From an uncultured Oscillospiraceae bacterium (GTDB taxonomy: Bacteria > Bacillota > Clostridia > Oscillospirales > Oscillospiraceae): 64,000 nt of DNA. The position numbers and the translations under genes are program-made. Below are positions 45,558-55,634 of the stretch, piece after piece. Below the pieces are notes generated by a model, which was given only the letters and a program-made list of their open reading frames with translations, did not search any database and was not told the origin of the DNA. Numbering within the stretch: position 1 is the first letter of the stretch; each line of letters starts with the position of its first letter. The stretch lies in NCBI GenBank assembly GCA_910579775.1, contig CAJTUE010000001.1, positions 319,918 through 383,917 on the forward strand, in the 5' to 3' direction.

Positions 45558-46654
45558 AGAACATGAGCCTTCGCAAGTCCTTTTTCCTTCTGACCCTGTG
45601 CGGCCTGCTGGCGGCGGTGGTCCTGGCGGCGGCACTTTGGGGCGTATGTCTTGCGGTCTCATCCCAATATCCCAGGGGCGGAGTGGTCATCAGCGGGAGC
45701 GAGATGATAGAGTCCCTGCCCGGGCCGACGCCGGAGCAGCTGCGGCTTTTGAAGGCGCTGGACGTGATCGGCCTGCTGGGCTGGGTCCTGTTTCCCGTGG
45801 CGGGGCTGGCCGCGGCGGGGGCGCTCTTTTACCGATGGAAATTGGAGGAGCCGATCCACATTTTGCTGGAGGGGACCAGGCGCATCCAAAGCCACGACCT
45901 GGACTTTACCCTCCCACAGCCCTCCGGCGACGAACTGGGGCAGGTCTGCGGGGCCTTTGAGGTCATGCGTGCCGAGCTTTTGAAAACCAACCGGGAACTG
46001 TGGCGGCAGGCGGATGAACGAAAGCGGCTCAACGCCGCCTTTGCCCATGATCTGCGCAACCCCATCACCGTGCTGAAGGGGAGCGTCAAGTTTTTGGACC
46101 AGGACCCGGCGGACAAGCGGGCGTTGGAGCGGCTGGGGACTTACACCGCGCGGCTGGAACAATATGTGGAGGCCATGAGCTCCGTCCAACGCCTGGAGCA
46201 GCTGCCTGTGCAGGCCGCAGACGTGGCGTTGGAGCTCCTGCGTTCGGAGCTGGAGGAAACGGCGCGGTTGTTTGCCCCGAACTTAGAGGTGATGGTCTCC
46301 GCGTCGAGGACAGGAACAGCTTGGATCGACCACGGGATCTTTCTCACGGCGGCGGAAAACCTGATCGGCAACGCCGCCCGGTATGCCGAAAGGAAAATCG
46401 AGGTTGAATTGACCGTGGATGGCCCCGCTCTTTCCCTGCGCGTCGCTGACGACGGCCCCGGTTTTCCTGCGGCCCTATTGAAGGACGGCCCTAAGCCCTT
46501 TGACAAAACAGATGGGGGCGGGGCGCACCTCGGCATGGGCCTTTACAGTGTCTCTCTCCTGTGCGCCAAGCACGGCGGAGCTCTGTGTTTGAAAAACCGC
46601 AGGGAGGGCGGCGCCGCGGTCACGGCGAAATTTTACATGGAGGACAAGTCTTGA
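45545..46654 (+). CDS. Sensor histidine kinase
   Basis: A 369-aa membrane kinase. Two helices (about 12-40 and 75-98) flank a short external loop of about 35 residues. A HAMP-like segment, the H-box FAHDLRNPITVLKGS and the ATPase boxes DDGPGFP and GMGLYSV follow. The small sensor loop recalls intramembrane-sensing kinases that work with ABC exporters. The start is ATG 45545 (overlapping the regulator gene by 13 bases) or ATG 45563. Confidence 0.9.
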   Translation: MERLKNMSLRKSFFLLTLCGLLAAVVLAAALWGVCLAVSSQYPRGGVVISGSEMIESLPGPTPEQLRLLKALDVIGLLGWVLFPVAGLAAAGALFYRWKLEEPIHILLEGTRRIQSHDLDFTLPQPSGDELGQVCGAFEVMRAELLKTNRELWRQADERKRLNAAFAHDLRNPITVLKGSVKFLDQDPADKRALERLGTYTARLEQYVEAMSSVQRLEQLPVQAADVALELLRSELEETARLFAPNLEVMVSASRTGTAWIDHGIFLTAAENLIGNAARYAERKIEVELTVDGPALSLRVADDGPGFPAALLKDGPKPFDKTDGGGAHLGMGLYSVSLLCAKHGGALCLKNRREGGAAVTAKFYMEDKS

Positions 46655-46682
46655 GGTTTGTTTGAGATTTGCACGCTACACT
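46651..46682 (+). promoter_or_regulatory. Direct-repeat operator before the ABC exporter genes
   Basis: TTGAG at 46651-46655 and 46662-46666, then ATTTGC and a -10-like TACACT (46677-46682). Spacing from the second repeat to the -10 is 15 bases, the same as upstream of the regulator gene. The first repeat overlaps the kinase stop codon. Confidence 0.6.
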
Positions 46683-46713
46683 CTCCTTACACCAGATAAG
46701 GAGGGTGTTTTTT

Positions 46714-47388
46714 ATGGTCATTGAAGGCAAGGAACTGTCGAAAATCTACGGAAGCGGTGAAAACCGTGTGGTGGCCCTGGACAAGGCGTCGCTCATCATT
46801 ACTCCCGGCGACCTGATCTCCATCATGGGACCGTCGGGCAGCGGGAAGAGCACGCTTCTGCATTTGCTGTCCGGGTTGGACCGGCCCACGTCCGGAACTC
46901 TTACCTACGACGGCAAGGACATTTACAGCCTGTCCGACAAGGAGCTGTCCGCCTTTCGCCGCCGGCGCGTCGGGTTTATCTTCCAGCAGTTCCATCTGCT
47001 GCCCGTGCTGACGGCAAGGGAGAACATCATCATGCCTCTGCTGCTGGACAAACGACAGCCGGATGAGGGGTATCTGGAGCATCTGACGGAGCTTTTGGGC
47101 ATCTCTGACCGCTTGAGCCACCTGCCCCATGAGTTGTCCGGGGGACAGCAGCAACGGGTCGCCATCGCCCGGGCCCTCATCACAAAGCCCGATGTGATCT
47201 TTGCCGACGAGCCCACAGGCAATCTGGACAGTAAAAGCGGCGGCGAGGTGATGGAGCTTTTGAAGACGGTGGGGGAGGACACAGGCAAGGCTCTGGTGGT
47301 CATCACCCACGACAGCCGCGTCGCGGCCATGGCCCGGCGGCGGTTCACCATTGTGGACGGGGTGTTGTCGGAGGTGACAGAGGGATGA
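46714..47388 (+). CDS. ABC exporter ATPase (MacB/LolD type)
   Basis: A 224-aa ATPase: Walker A GPSGSGKST, Q-loop FQQFHLLPVLTARENI, signature LSGGQQQRVAIARAL, Walker B VIFADEPTGNLD and H-loop VITHD. The phrase PTGNLDSKSGGEVMELL is usual in MacB/BceA-type ATPases. ATG 46714 follows AAGGAGGG. It overlaps the permease start by four bases. Confidence 0.95.
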   Translation: MVIEGKELSKIYGSGENRVVALDKASLIITPGDLISIMGPSGSGKSTLLHLLSGLDRPTSGTLTYDGKDIYSLSDKELSAFRRRRVGFIFQQFHLLPVLTARENIIMPLLLDKRQPDEGYLEHLTELLGISDRLSHLPHELSGGQQQRVAIARALITKPDVIFADEPTGNLDSKSGGEVMELLKTVGEDTGKALVVITHDSRVAAMARRRFTIVDGVLSEVTEG

Positions 47389-49886
47389 AACACTACCGCG
47401 CGCTGGCTCTGAAGGAGCTGCTGGCCCAGCGGATCACCTCTGTTTTGATCCTCCTGGCAATCGTTTTGTCCACCATGATGACGGCGGCGATTGGCCAGTC
47501 TATGGGGGTGCTGTCCGCCATGCGCCAGCAGCAGGCCATCGCCATCGGCGGCAACCGCCACGCCGGCTTTGTGCAGATGAACGAGATGCAGCTGGAAACG
47601 CTGGAAAACGATTCCCGCCTTTCCTTTGTGGGACCGTATATCGTGGTGGGGAATACCCGGCTGGACAACACCCTGAACCTGGGCCTCAGCGAGTTTTGGG
47701 AGGATGTGACCGCCGTTTATCCCTCCATTTCCAAGCTCAAGGAGGGACGTTTGCCGGAGAATCCCATGGAGATCGCCCTGCCTGAGGATGTGCTGGGCTA
47801 TCTGAGGTTTTCCGGGGAATTGGGGGACAAGCTGACCCTGTCGCTGGAGAAGGCCCTGCGCCACGGGGTGATGACCAATTCCTACGATTTCACAGCCGAA
47901 TTTACCCTGGTGGGCGTCACCGAGAGCAACTACCTCAACTACACTGCCGGGGTCATCAACGGCGTCGTGGGTCAAGGGACGGCGGAGGCGCTACTGCCCG
48001 AGGAATACCGCTACTACAATGTAGACGTGCGCATGGTGGATAAGGGGACGTTCCAGGCTACCATGGATGACCTGGTGACCTCTCTGAACGTCCCGGAGCT
48101 GGACACGCTGTACAACACACCGTATTTGAACGCCTTGGGCATTCGATACAGCAAGGAGGCCGCTGACGTGACGGGCGTCTCGGAAAACGGTTTCCCCTTT
48201 ATGCTGGCGACGGGAGTGCTGGTGGGTGCGCTCGTTCTGCTGGCGGCGGGGCTGGTGATCTACAACATTCTGAAGATCGCCGTCTCCCGGCGCATGACCC
48301 AGTACGGCGTCCTCCGGGCGATCGGGGCGGAGAAGAGACAGCTCTATTTTCTGGTCACCGCCCAGGTGTTGCTGTTGTGTACCTTGGGAATACCGATCGG
48401 TCTGTTACTGGGCACACTCTCGGCCAGGAGCATCCTTACCGCCGCCACGGGGATGCTGTCCCCGAAAATTTTTCTGGCGAGGGACGCAGGGGAGCTGGCG
48501 CGGCTCATTGGGGAAAGCAGCGGCGGGAAGGGTCCGTTCCTGTTGGCGAGCGCAGCCGTCACCTTATTCTTTGCCTTGATCGCTGCACTGCCCGCCGCAC
48601 GGTATGCGGCGCGGGTGTCTCCCACCGTTGCCATGGCGGGGAGCCGGGGCAAGATCAAACGCCGGAGCCGCAGGGTTAGGAAGATCCGCCGTTTCGAGGC
48701 GTTTTACGCCCGGCTCAACCTGAAGCGGAGCCGGGGCCGCACCGTTATCACTGTGTTGTCTCTGGTCATGAGCATTACGGTCTTCATTGCCCTCCAAAGC
48801 GCGGTGGGGCTGCTGGACGCCTCCGCCGGTGGGGTGGCGGAGCACTACGGGGACTACTCCATTACCAACGAGACGGTGGGCTTTTCCCCGGAGGAATACC
48901 GGGCCATGGAGGCCGACCCCCGGGTGGAAACGCTGACCGCCATGCAGTTTTCCTACTACGAGCAGGGGACAGACGGCTACCCTGTCGGGATCGGCTTTGG
49001 TTTCCCACTGCAGCCGGCGGAGACCTTTCAGGTGCTGGGGCTGAACGGTCCTTACTGGGACAGGGCCTTTTCCTCCCTTTCCCGGGAGCTTCTGGAAAAG
49101 CTCAAGGCAGGAGAGGGCTGCGTGGTCCGCAATCCTCTCCCCCTGATCTACGAGGGGGAGGAGATTCCCCGCACAGAAATAAAAGCGGGGGATACCATTA
49201 CCGTGGCGGGCCGGGAGGTGACCGTGCTGCACACTCTGGACGGCTATGACGGCTACCTGAGCGTGGGCAACAGCGGCTTTATCAACGGTGTGCAGGTCGT
49301 CGTAAACAAGGAACTGTACGCCGCGCTCACCGGGAAGACGACCTACAACGAGCTGCTTCCCACTCTGGCGGAAGGGGTGGACCGAGCGGAGTATGACACC
49401 GAGGTGGCAGCCCTGGCGGAGCGGGTTCCGGGGACGATATGGCTTTCCTATGAGGACACGGACCGCCAGCTGGCGGAGAGCTTTGCCCAGATCAAGCTCC
49501 TGGCCTGGGGGTTGATCCTCTTTGTGGCCCTGATCGGCCTTTTGAACATTGTCAACACGGTCTATACCAACGTCCACACCCGGGTCAAGGAGATCGGAAT
49601 GCAGCGGGCCATCGGCATGAGCGCGGGGAGCCTCTACAAGGTCTTTTTGTGGGAGGGGGTCTACTACGGGCTTATTGCCTCCACTGTCGGCGGCGCGCTG
49701 GGGTATATCTGTGCGGTCTTTGTGGGGGCGGCCACCACGGACACGCTCCAATTGGTTCCAGTCCCTGTTTTGCCCATGGTGGAGGCGGCGGTCCTGGCGG
49801 TGGCGGCCTGCCTGCTGGCCACGTGCGTCCCTCTGCGCCGAGTCGGCAGGCTGAGCGCGGTAGAGGCCATAGAAAACGTGGAGTGA
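47385..49886 (+). CDS. FtsX-like ABC exporter permease
   Basis: An 833-aa permease with two FtsX modules. It has an N-terminal helix, a large extracellular region (about 45-260) and three membrane helices ending near 420. A second helix (VITVLSLVMSITVFIALQSAVG), another extracellular region and three final helices follow (LLAWGLILFVALIGLLNIVNTVYTNV...). Such pairs export peptides or lipoproteins, or act in antimicrobial peptide resistance. The substrate is not clear. The adjacent two-component system suggests inducible expression. Confidence 0.92.
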   Translation: MKHYRALALKELLAQRITSVLILLAIVLSTMMTAAIGQSMGVLSAMRQQQAIAIGGNRHAGFVQMNEMQLETLENDSRLSFVGPYIVVGNTRLDNTLNLGLSEFWEDVTAVYPSISKLKEGRLPENPMEIALPEDVLGYLRFSGELGDKLTLSLEKALRHGVMTNSYDFTAEFTLVGVTESNYLNYTAGVINGVVGQGTAEALLPEEYRYYNVDVRMVDKGTFQATMDDLVTSLNVPELDTLYNTPYLNALGIRYSKEAADVTGVSENGFPFMLATGVLVGALVLLAAGLVIYNILKIAVSRRMTQYGVLRAIGAEKRQLYFLVTAQVLLLCTLGIPIGLLLGTLSARSILTAATGMLSPKIFLARDAGELARLIGESSGGKGPFLLASAAVTLFFALIAALPAARYAARVSPTVAMAGSRGKIKRRSRRVRKIRRFEAFYARLNLKRSRGRTVITVLSLVMSITVFIALQSAVGLLDASAGGVAEHYGDYSITNETVGFSPEEYRAMEADPRVETLTAMQFSYYEQGTDGYPVGIGFGFPLQPAETFQVLGLNGPYWDRAFSSLSRELLEKLKAGEGCVVRNPLPLIYEGEEIPRTEIKAGDTITVAGREVTVLHTLDGYDGYLSVGNSGFINGVQVVVNKELYAALTGKTTYNELLPTLAEGVDRAEYDTEVAALAERVPGTIWLSYEDTDRQLAESFAQIKLLAWGLILFVALIGLLNIVNTVYTNVHTRVKEIGMQRAIGMSAGSLYKVFLWEGVYYGLIASTVGGALGYICAVFVGAATTDTLQLVPVPVLPMVEAAVLAVAACLLATCVPLRRVGRLSAVEAIENVE

Positions 49887-49943
49887 ACTTTGTGAAATGA
49901 CACAGACCTTTCTTTCTTGACATTGCCGAGGCCCTTTTCTTGC

Positions 49944-49975
49944 GGACCGCCGGGGACGGCGGTCCCTACAAATTT
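49944..49975. repeat. TGTAGGG-type palindromic element (second copy)
   Basis: Dyad GGACCGCC-gggga-CGGCGGTCC followed by CTACA; read on the minus strand it begins TGTAGGG, like the element at 25879. There is no gene in the 49887-50028 gap. Confidence 0.45.
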
Positions 49976-50028
49976 CACCGGACCTTTACCTTTGAATGTA
50001 GGTTTTTGCCCCGCCCGCCGTTCGCAAA

Positions 50029-50066
50029 AAAAGGAAGCCGTCTGCGTATGCAGACGGCTTCCTTTT
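50029..50066. terminator. Bidirectional terminator
   Basis: Stem AAAAGGAAGCCGTCTGC / GCAGACGGCTTCCTTTT between converging genes. Confidence 0.85.
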
Positions 50067-50081
50067 GTGTAATCGGTGGGA

Positions 50082-51506
50082 TCAGACGATCAGGAAGAAC
50101 TTGACCAGGAACAGCGCGGAGATGATGTAGGTGAGGACGGAGACCTCCTTGAACTTGCCGGAGAACACCTTGATGACGGTGTAGGAGATCAGGCCCAGGC
50201 CGATGGCGTGGCCAATGGAGCTGGAGATGGGCATGGCGATGAGCATGAGGGCCACGGGCACCATCTGGTCCAGATCGTCGAACTTCACGTTCTTCAGGCC
50301 CTGGAGCATCAGCACGCCCACATAGATCAGCGCGGCGGAGGTGGCGGGGGCGGGAATGATGGCCGCGATGGGGGCGATGAAGGTGCAGGCCAGGAACAGG
50401 ATGCCGCAGGTGAGGGCGGTGAGTCCCGTGCGGCCGCCGGCCTCCACGCCGGAGGCGGACTCCACGAAGGTGGTGACAGTGGAGGTGCCGGTGCAGGCGC
50501 CGGCCATGGTGCCCACGGCGTCGGCCAGGAGGGCCTCCTTCATGTTGGGCATGTTGCCGTCCTTGTCCACCATGCCGGCCCGGGAGGCAGTGCCCACCAG
50601 GGTGCCGATGGTGTCGAACATGTCGATCATGCAGAAGGTGATGACCAGGGTGACGATGGTAAAGATGCCAATGTCAAGGAAGCCCTGGAAGTTGAACTTG
50701 AAGAAGGTGGTCTCGGCCATGTCCTTGAAGGGGGGCAGCCAGTTGGCCTGGGCCAGGGACTCGAAGGGATTGCTCTTCAGGAAGATGATGGAGCCGGCCC
50801 AGTGGATCACGGAGGCGGCCAGCATACCGATGAGCACGGAGCCCTTGACCTTCTTCTTGGACAGCAGGACAATGACAAACAGGCCGATAAACATGGTCAC
50901 CACGCTGAGTACCATGGCGGGGTAGCCGGAGCCCATGGTTTTGCTGGCGGCGTCGGCAGTGAGGGCGCCAAAGAAGTCACGCATGACGAAGAAGGGACCG
51001 CCGTTCTCGGAGTAGATACCGGCGTTGGAGCCAAAGCCGATGTTCATCAGCATCAAGCCGATGGCGGGGGCAATGCCCAGGCGCACCCCCAGGGGGATGG
51101 CGTCTACGATCTTCTCCCGGACGTTGAGCAGGGACAGGATCAGGAAGATGACGCCCTCGATGAGGATGATGACCAGCGCCGCCTGGAAGGAGGCCAGATA
51201 GCTCATGCCGGTGATGCTGACGATGTTGGCCACCACGATGGCGAAGAAGCTGTTCAGGCCCATGCCGGGGGCGAGGCAGAAGGGCTTGTTGGCCGCGAAG
51301 GCCATAACGAACATTGCGATGGCGGAGGCGATACAGGTTGCCAGGAACACGCCGTTCCAGAGGTTTGCGCCCTCCGCGCCGAAGCCGGTGAGCAGGTTGG
51401 GGTTCAAGGCGATGATGTAGGCCATCGTCATGAACGTGGTCAGACCTGCGACGATCTCCGTGCGGACGGTGGTACCGTTCTGTTTGAGCTTGAAAATCTT
51501 TTCCAT
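50082..51506 (-). CDS. NCS2-family purine permease (AzgA-like)
   Basis: A polytopic transporter of about 474 aa, of the guanine/hypoxanthine AzgA type. It begins KLKQNGTTVRTEIVAGLTTFMTMAYIIALNPNLL and contains CLAPGMGLNSFFA and MVDKDGNMPNMKEALLADAVGT. ATG 51506 after GGGAGA is preferred to the longer frame. It is divergent from a phosphoribosyltransferase gene, so both likely serve purine base salvage. I see no purine riboswitch in the gap. Confidence 0.92.
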   Translation of the reverse strand: MEKIFKLKQNGTTVRTEIVAGLTTFMTMAYIIALNPNLLTGFGAEGANLWNGVFLATCIASAIAMFVMAFAANKPFCLAPGMGLNSFFAIVVANIVSITGMSYLASFQAALVIILIEGVIFLILSLLNVREKIVDAIPLGVRLGIAPAIGLMLMNIGFGSNAGIYSENGGPFFVMRDFFGALTADAASKTMGSGYPAMVLSVVTMFIGLFVIVLLSKKKVKGSVLIGMLAASVIHWAGSIIFLKSNPFESLAQANWLPPFKDMAETTFFKFNFQGFLDIGIFTIVTLVITFCMIDMFDTIGTLVGTASRAGMVDKDGNMPNMKEALLADAVGTMAGACTGTSTVTTFVESASGVEAGGRTGLTALTCGILFLACTFIAPIAAIIPAPATSAALIYVGVLMLQGLKNVKFDDLDQMVPVALMLIAMPISSSIGHAIGLGLISYTVIKVFSGKFKEVSVLTYIISALFLVKFFLIV

Positions 51507-51603
51507 TTTCTTCTCCCTTTCACTTCCCGCCTGCAGGGGGCGGGAAAAAGATAGGTAGAGCATACCACAATTCGACAAGAAATGCTAGGGACAGGATTCC
51601 AAA

Positions 51604-51632
51604 TTGACAGGGTAGAATGGAGGGTATATAAT
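51604..51632 (+). promoter_or_regulatory. Consensus promoter of the phosphoribosyltransferase gene
   Basis: TTGACA (51604-51609) and TATAAT (51627-51632), spacer 17. Confidence 0.85.
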
Positions 51633-51665
51633 GGAAAACGACCAAAAAACAAGGAGGCGTCCCCT

Positions 51666-52217
51666 ATGACCTATGAAATACAGGTGGCGGGCCTGACCCG
51701 TCATTTGCCCTTGTGTCCCATCAGCGACACCCTGATGATCGGTGCGTTCGTCATTTTCGGCGACGTGGAGCTGACCTGCGCCTGCGCCCGGGAGCTTTTG
51801 AAGCTTGCCCCGGAATTTGATTACATGGTAGCCCCCGAGGCCAAGGCTATCCCCCTGGTTCACGAAATGGCTCGCCAGAGCGGCCGCAATGAATATTTTC
51901 TGGTGCGCAAAAAGAAAAAGGCCTACATGGACGGAGTGTTTGAGGCCATCGACCGTTCCATTACTACCGAGGGAGAGCAGAAGCTCTACATGGATGGAGC
52001 CGACGCCAAGAAGATGAAGGGGAAACGCATTCTGATCCTGGACGACGTGATCTCCACCGGCGGCTCTCTGGCGGCGGTGGAAAGCCTGGTAGAGCAGGCC
52101 GGGGGCAATGTGGTGGGCCGTATGGCGATCTTGGCCGAGGGAGACGCCGCCAAGCGGAAGGACATCATGTTTTTGGAGCCGCTGCCCCTCTTCAATGCGC
52201 AAGGACAGCCACTATAA
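51666..52217 (+). CDS. Purine phosphoribosyltransferase-like protein
   Basis: A 183-aa type I phosphoribosyltransferase with PRPP loop RILILDDVISTGGS and APEAKAIPLVHEMAR. It joins a base to PRPP; adenine or xanthine is likely but unproven. Its place opposite a purine permease supports purine salvage. ATG 51666 behind AAGGAGG is preferred to the upstream in-frame ATG inside the promoter region. Confidence 0.87.
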   Translation: MTYEIQVAGLTRHLPLCPISDTLMIGAFVIFGDVELTCACARELLKLAPEFDYMVAPEAKAIPLVHEMARQSGRNEYFLVRKKKKAYMDGVFEAIDRSITTEGEQKLYMDGADAKKMKGKRILILDDVISTGGSLAAVESLVEQAGGNVVGRMAILAEGDAAKRKDIMFLEPLPLFNAQGQPL

Positions 52218-52233
52218 CTTAGAGCAACGGCAT

Positions 52234-52279
52234 AAAAAGGACCCGAAGCATGGCTTCCGCTGTGCTTCGGGTCCTTTTC
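52234..52279. terminator. Bidirectional terminator
   Basis: Stem AAAAGGACCCGAAGCA / TGCTTCGGGTCCTTTT. Confidence 0.8.
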
Positions 52280-52293
52280 TATCATCAGAAAGG

Positions 52294-53751
<1,458 letters not shown>

Positions 53752-53765
53752 TTGGCGCTTCCCTC

Positions 53766-55136
53766 CTAGTCTGCAAAGACATCGCCCAGGTCGCTGATGG
53801 CTCGCCCCTCCCCGGTAACGACAATAAGGGTGTCGCCGGGATAGAATTTACTGTCGCCCTTGGGGAGGATGGTCTTGCCGTTGTGGGTGATGCAGGAGAT
53901 CAAAATGCCGCTCTTCAGCGGGATATCCTTCAGGGGCTGGCCGCAGTAACGGGTGGTCTCTCCGGTGCGGAACTCCATGGCTTCCACTTGGCCGTCCACG
54001 ATGGGATGAAGGGTGAGAAAGCTACCGCCGTCCTGCCTGTGTGCGGAGGACATGGCGCGCACATAGCGCACGATGTTGGCACAGCACAGGGCCTTGGGGC
54101 TGATGATGGAGCCCAGGCCAACCTTGCGGAAAAGGTCGGTATATTCCATGCGGTTGATCTTGGTGATGACCTTGCCTACCCCCAGATGGTGGGCAAACAT
54201 GGAGAGGACGAGGTTCTCCTCGTCCATGCCGGTAAGTGTGATGATCGCATCGTAGCTGGTAATCCCCTCAGCGTCCAACACGTCCTGACGGGAGCCATCT
54301 CCCTCGATGATAATGGCCTTGGGCAGGGATTCGGCCAGCTGGAGACAGCGGTTGTGGTCCTGCTCGATGATCTTTACGTTCATGCCGCTCTCCAGGCACC
54401 GCTTGCCCAGATAGAAGGCGATACGGGAACCGCCGATAATAAGGAGGTCACGGACCTTATGCTCTACCAGGCCCAAATTGCGTACCAGCTGAGCCAAGTC
54501 GTCCAGTGCGGCGGTGACAAAGAGAGTGTCGCCCCCCTGCAGCACGAAGGAGCCGCCGGGGATGTGAACTCCGTCGTCTCGTTCCACGGCGCACACCAGC
54601 ACGTTGACCCGGGCGATCTCGTAGAGCTTATGAAGAGGGATGCCGTCCAGATTGGAGTCGGCAGCCACTGGGACGGCAACGATCTCTACCCGTCCCTTGG
54701 CAAAGGATTCCCGCTTCAAAATAGAGGGGAACTGAAGGAGTTGATAGGCCTCCAGAGCGGCGGCGTGTTCAGGGTTGACGGTGAGGGAAAGGCCCAACTC
54801 ATCGTGCATATAAGCCAGCTGGTCGGAATACTCGGGGTTGCGAATGCGGGCGATGGTGTGGGCCGTACCCAGTTTTTTTGCGGTGAGACAGGTCAAAAGG
54901 TTCAGTTCGTCCCGGCTGGTGGCGGCAATGAGCAGTCCCGCGTGCTCCGCTCCCGCCTCCCGGAGAGTGGCCATGGACGCGCCGTTGCCTACCACGGCCA
55001 TAATGTCCATGCGGTCGGCGCTTTGCGTGAGCACCTGGGGATCGGAGTCCACCATAGTGATATCGTGCCCCTCGGCGGAGAGCTGACGGGCCAACGCCTC
55101 GCCTACCTTGCCGTCGCCAACGATGATGATGTTCAC
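53766..55136 (-). CDS. trkA: Trk potassium system regulator TrkA
   Basis: A 456-aa peripheral gating subunit with two RCK modules. Each has a NAD-binding Rossmann motif (IIIVGDGKVGEALARQL at 2-18; DLLIIGGSRIAFYLGKRC near 230) and a following TrkA-C domain. It starts at GTG 55136. Confidence 0.94.
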   Translation of the reverse strand: MNIIIVGDGKVGEALARQLSAEGHDITMVDSDPQVLTQSADRMDIMAVVGNGASMATLREAGAEHAGLLIAATSRDELNLLTCLTAKKLGTAHTIARIRNPEYSDQLAYMHDELGLSLTVNPEHAAALEAYQLLQFPSILKRESFAKGRVEIVAVPVAADSNLDGIPLHKLYEIARVNVLVCAVERDDGVHIPGGSFVLQGGDTLFVTAALDDLAQLVRNLGLVEHKVRDLLIIGGSRIAFYLGKRCLESGMNVKIIEQDHNRCLQLAESLPKAIIIEGDGSRQDVLDAEGITSYDAIITLTGMDEENLVLSMFAHHLGVGKVITKINRMEYTDLFRKVGLGSIISPKALCCANIVRYVRAMSSAHRQDGGSFLTLHPIVDGQVEAMEFRTGETTRYCGQPLKDIPLKSGILISCITHNGKTILPKGDSKFYPGDTLIVVTGEGRAISDLGDVFAD

Positions 55137-55189
55137 AAAGCCTCACGTCCTTTATCGAACGGTAGAGTAATTCGTCGTGTAAGTAGCCC

Positions 55190-55217
55190 ATTATACCACA
55201 TTTGCCCGGACTTTCAA
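55190..55217 (-). promoter_or_regulatory. Promoter of trkA-trkH
   Basis: Minus strand TTGAAA (55212-55217) and TATAAT (55190-55195), spacer 16. Confidence 0.65.
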
Positions 55218-55245
55218 CCCTCGGCTTTCCTGTCCGAATTGGGGA

Positions 55246-55274
55246 TTGCGAAACGGGGAAGAATGGTGTATAAT
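55246..55274 (+). promoter_or_regulatory. Promoter of the SRP RNA gene
   Basis: TTGCGA (55246-55251) and TATAAT (55269-55274), spacer 17; predicted transcript start near 55281. Confidence 0.8.
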
Positions 55275-55290
55275 AGCTTCATCTTACCCC

Positions 55291-55593
55291 GCCCGGTTGC
55301 GGGGCAAGGTCGCACTAGTCGGGGAGTTAGCGGTGCCCTGTACCTGCAACCCGCTCCAGCAGGGATGAATCCCGGCCCCCGGACTCTTTTTGTTTCGTCT
55401 GCCCTCCATAAGCGGCGATGAAGGATCGGTCTCGCGCAAGGCGGAGTCGTGAACCGTGTCAGGTGGGGAACCAAGCAGCACTAAGCGGCCAACCGTTTGT
55501 GCCGCGAGGGCTCCGGACCTGAGCTGGCTGTGGAGGTAACGGGGGTAGAAAGGGCTTCAAAGGCCGGTGTGCGGCCGTGCCCTGCAACCGGGC
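55291..55593 (+). ncRNA. ffs: Large bacterial signal recognition particle RNA
   Basis: About 303 bases whose ends pair: GCCCGGTTGCGGGGCA (55291-55306) with TGCCCTGCAACCGGGC (55578-55593). The conserved S domain (GTCAGG, GGGGAACC, AGCAGC, about 55458-55482) is the Ffh-binding site. The length and 5' extension match the large Firmicute form with an Alu domain. It sits directly before dnaX, a usual place. Confidence 0.93.
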
Positions 55594-55634
55594 ATTTCAT
55601 TTGTGAAGCAGATCTTATGTTAGGAGGTGAGGAT

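Noticed and set aside
51507..51665. Purine riboswitch between the permease and phosphoribosyltransferase genes
   Set aside because: None of the conserved loop sequences of purine aptamers is visible, and the leaders are short.
55137..55189. Cyclic-di-AMP riboswitch before trkA
   Set aside because: Only about 50 bases separate promoter and start, too short for the ydaO class.
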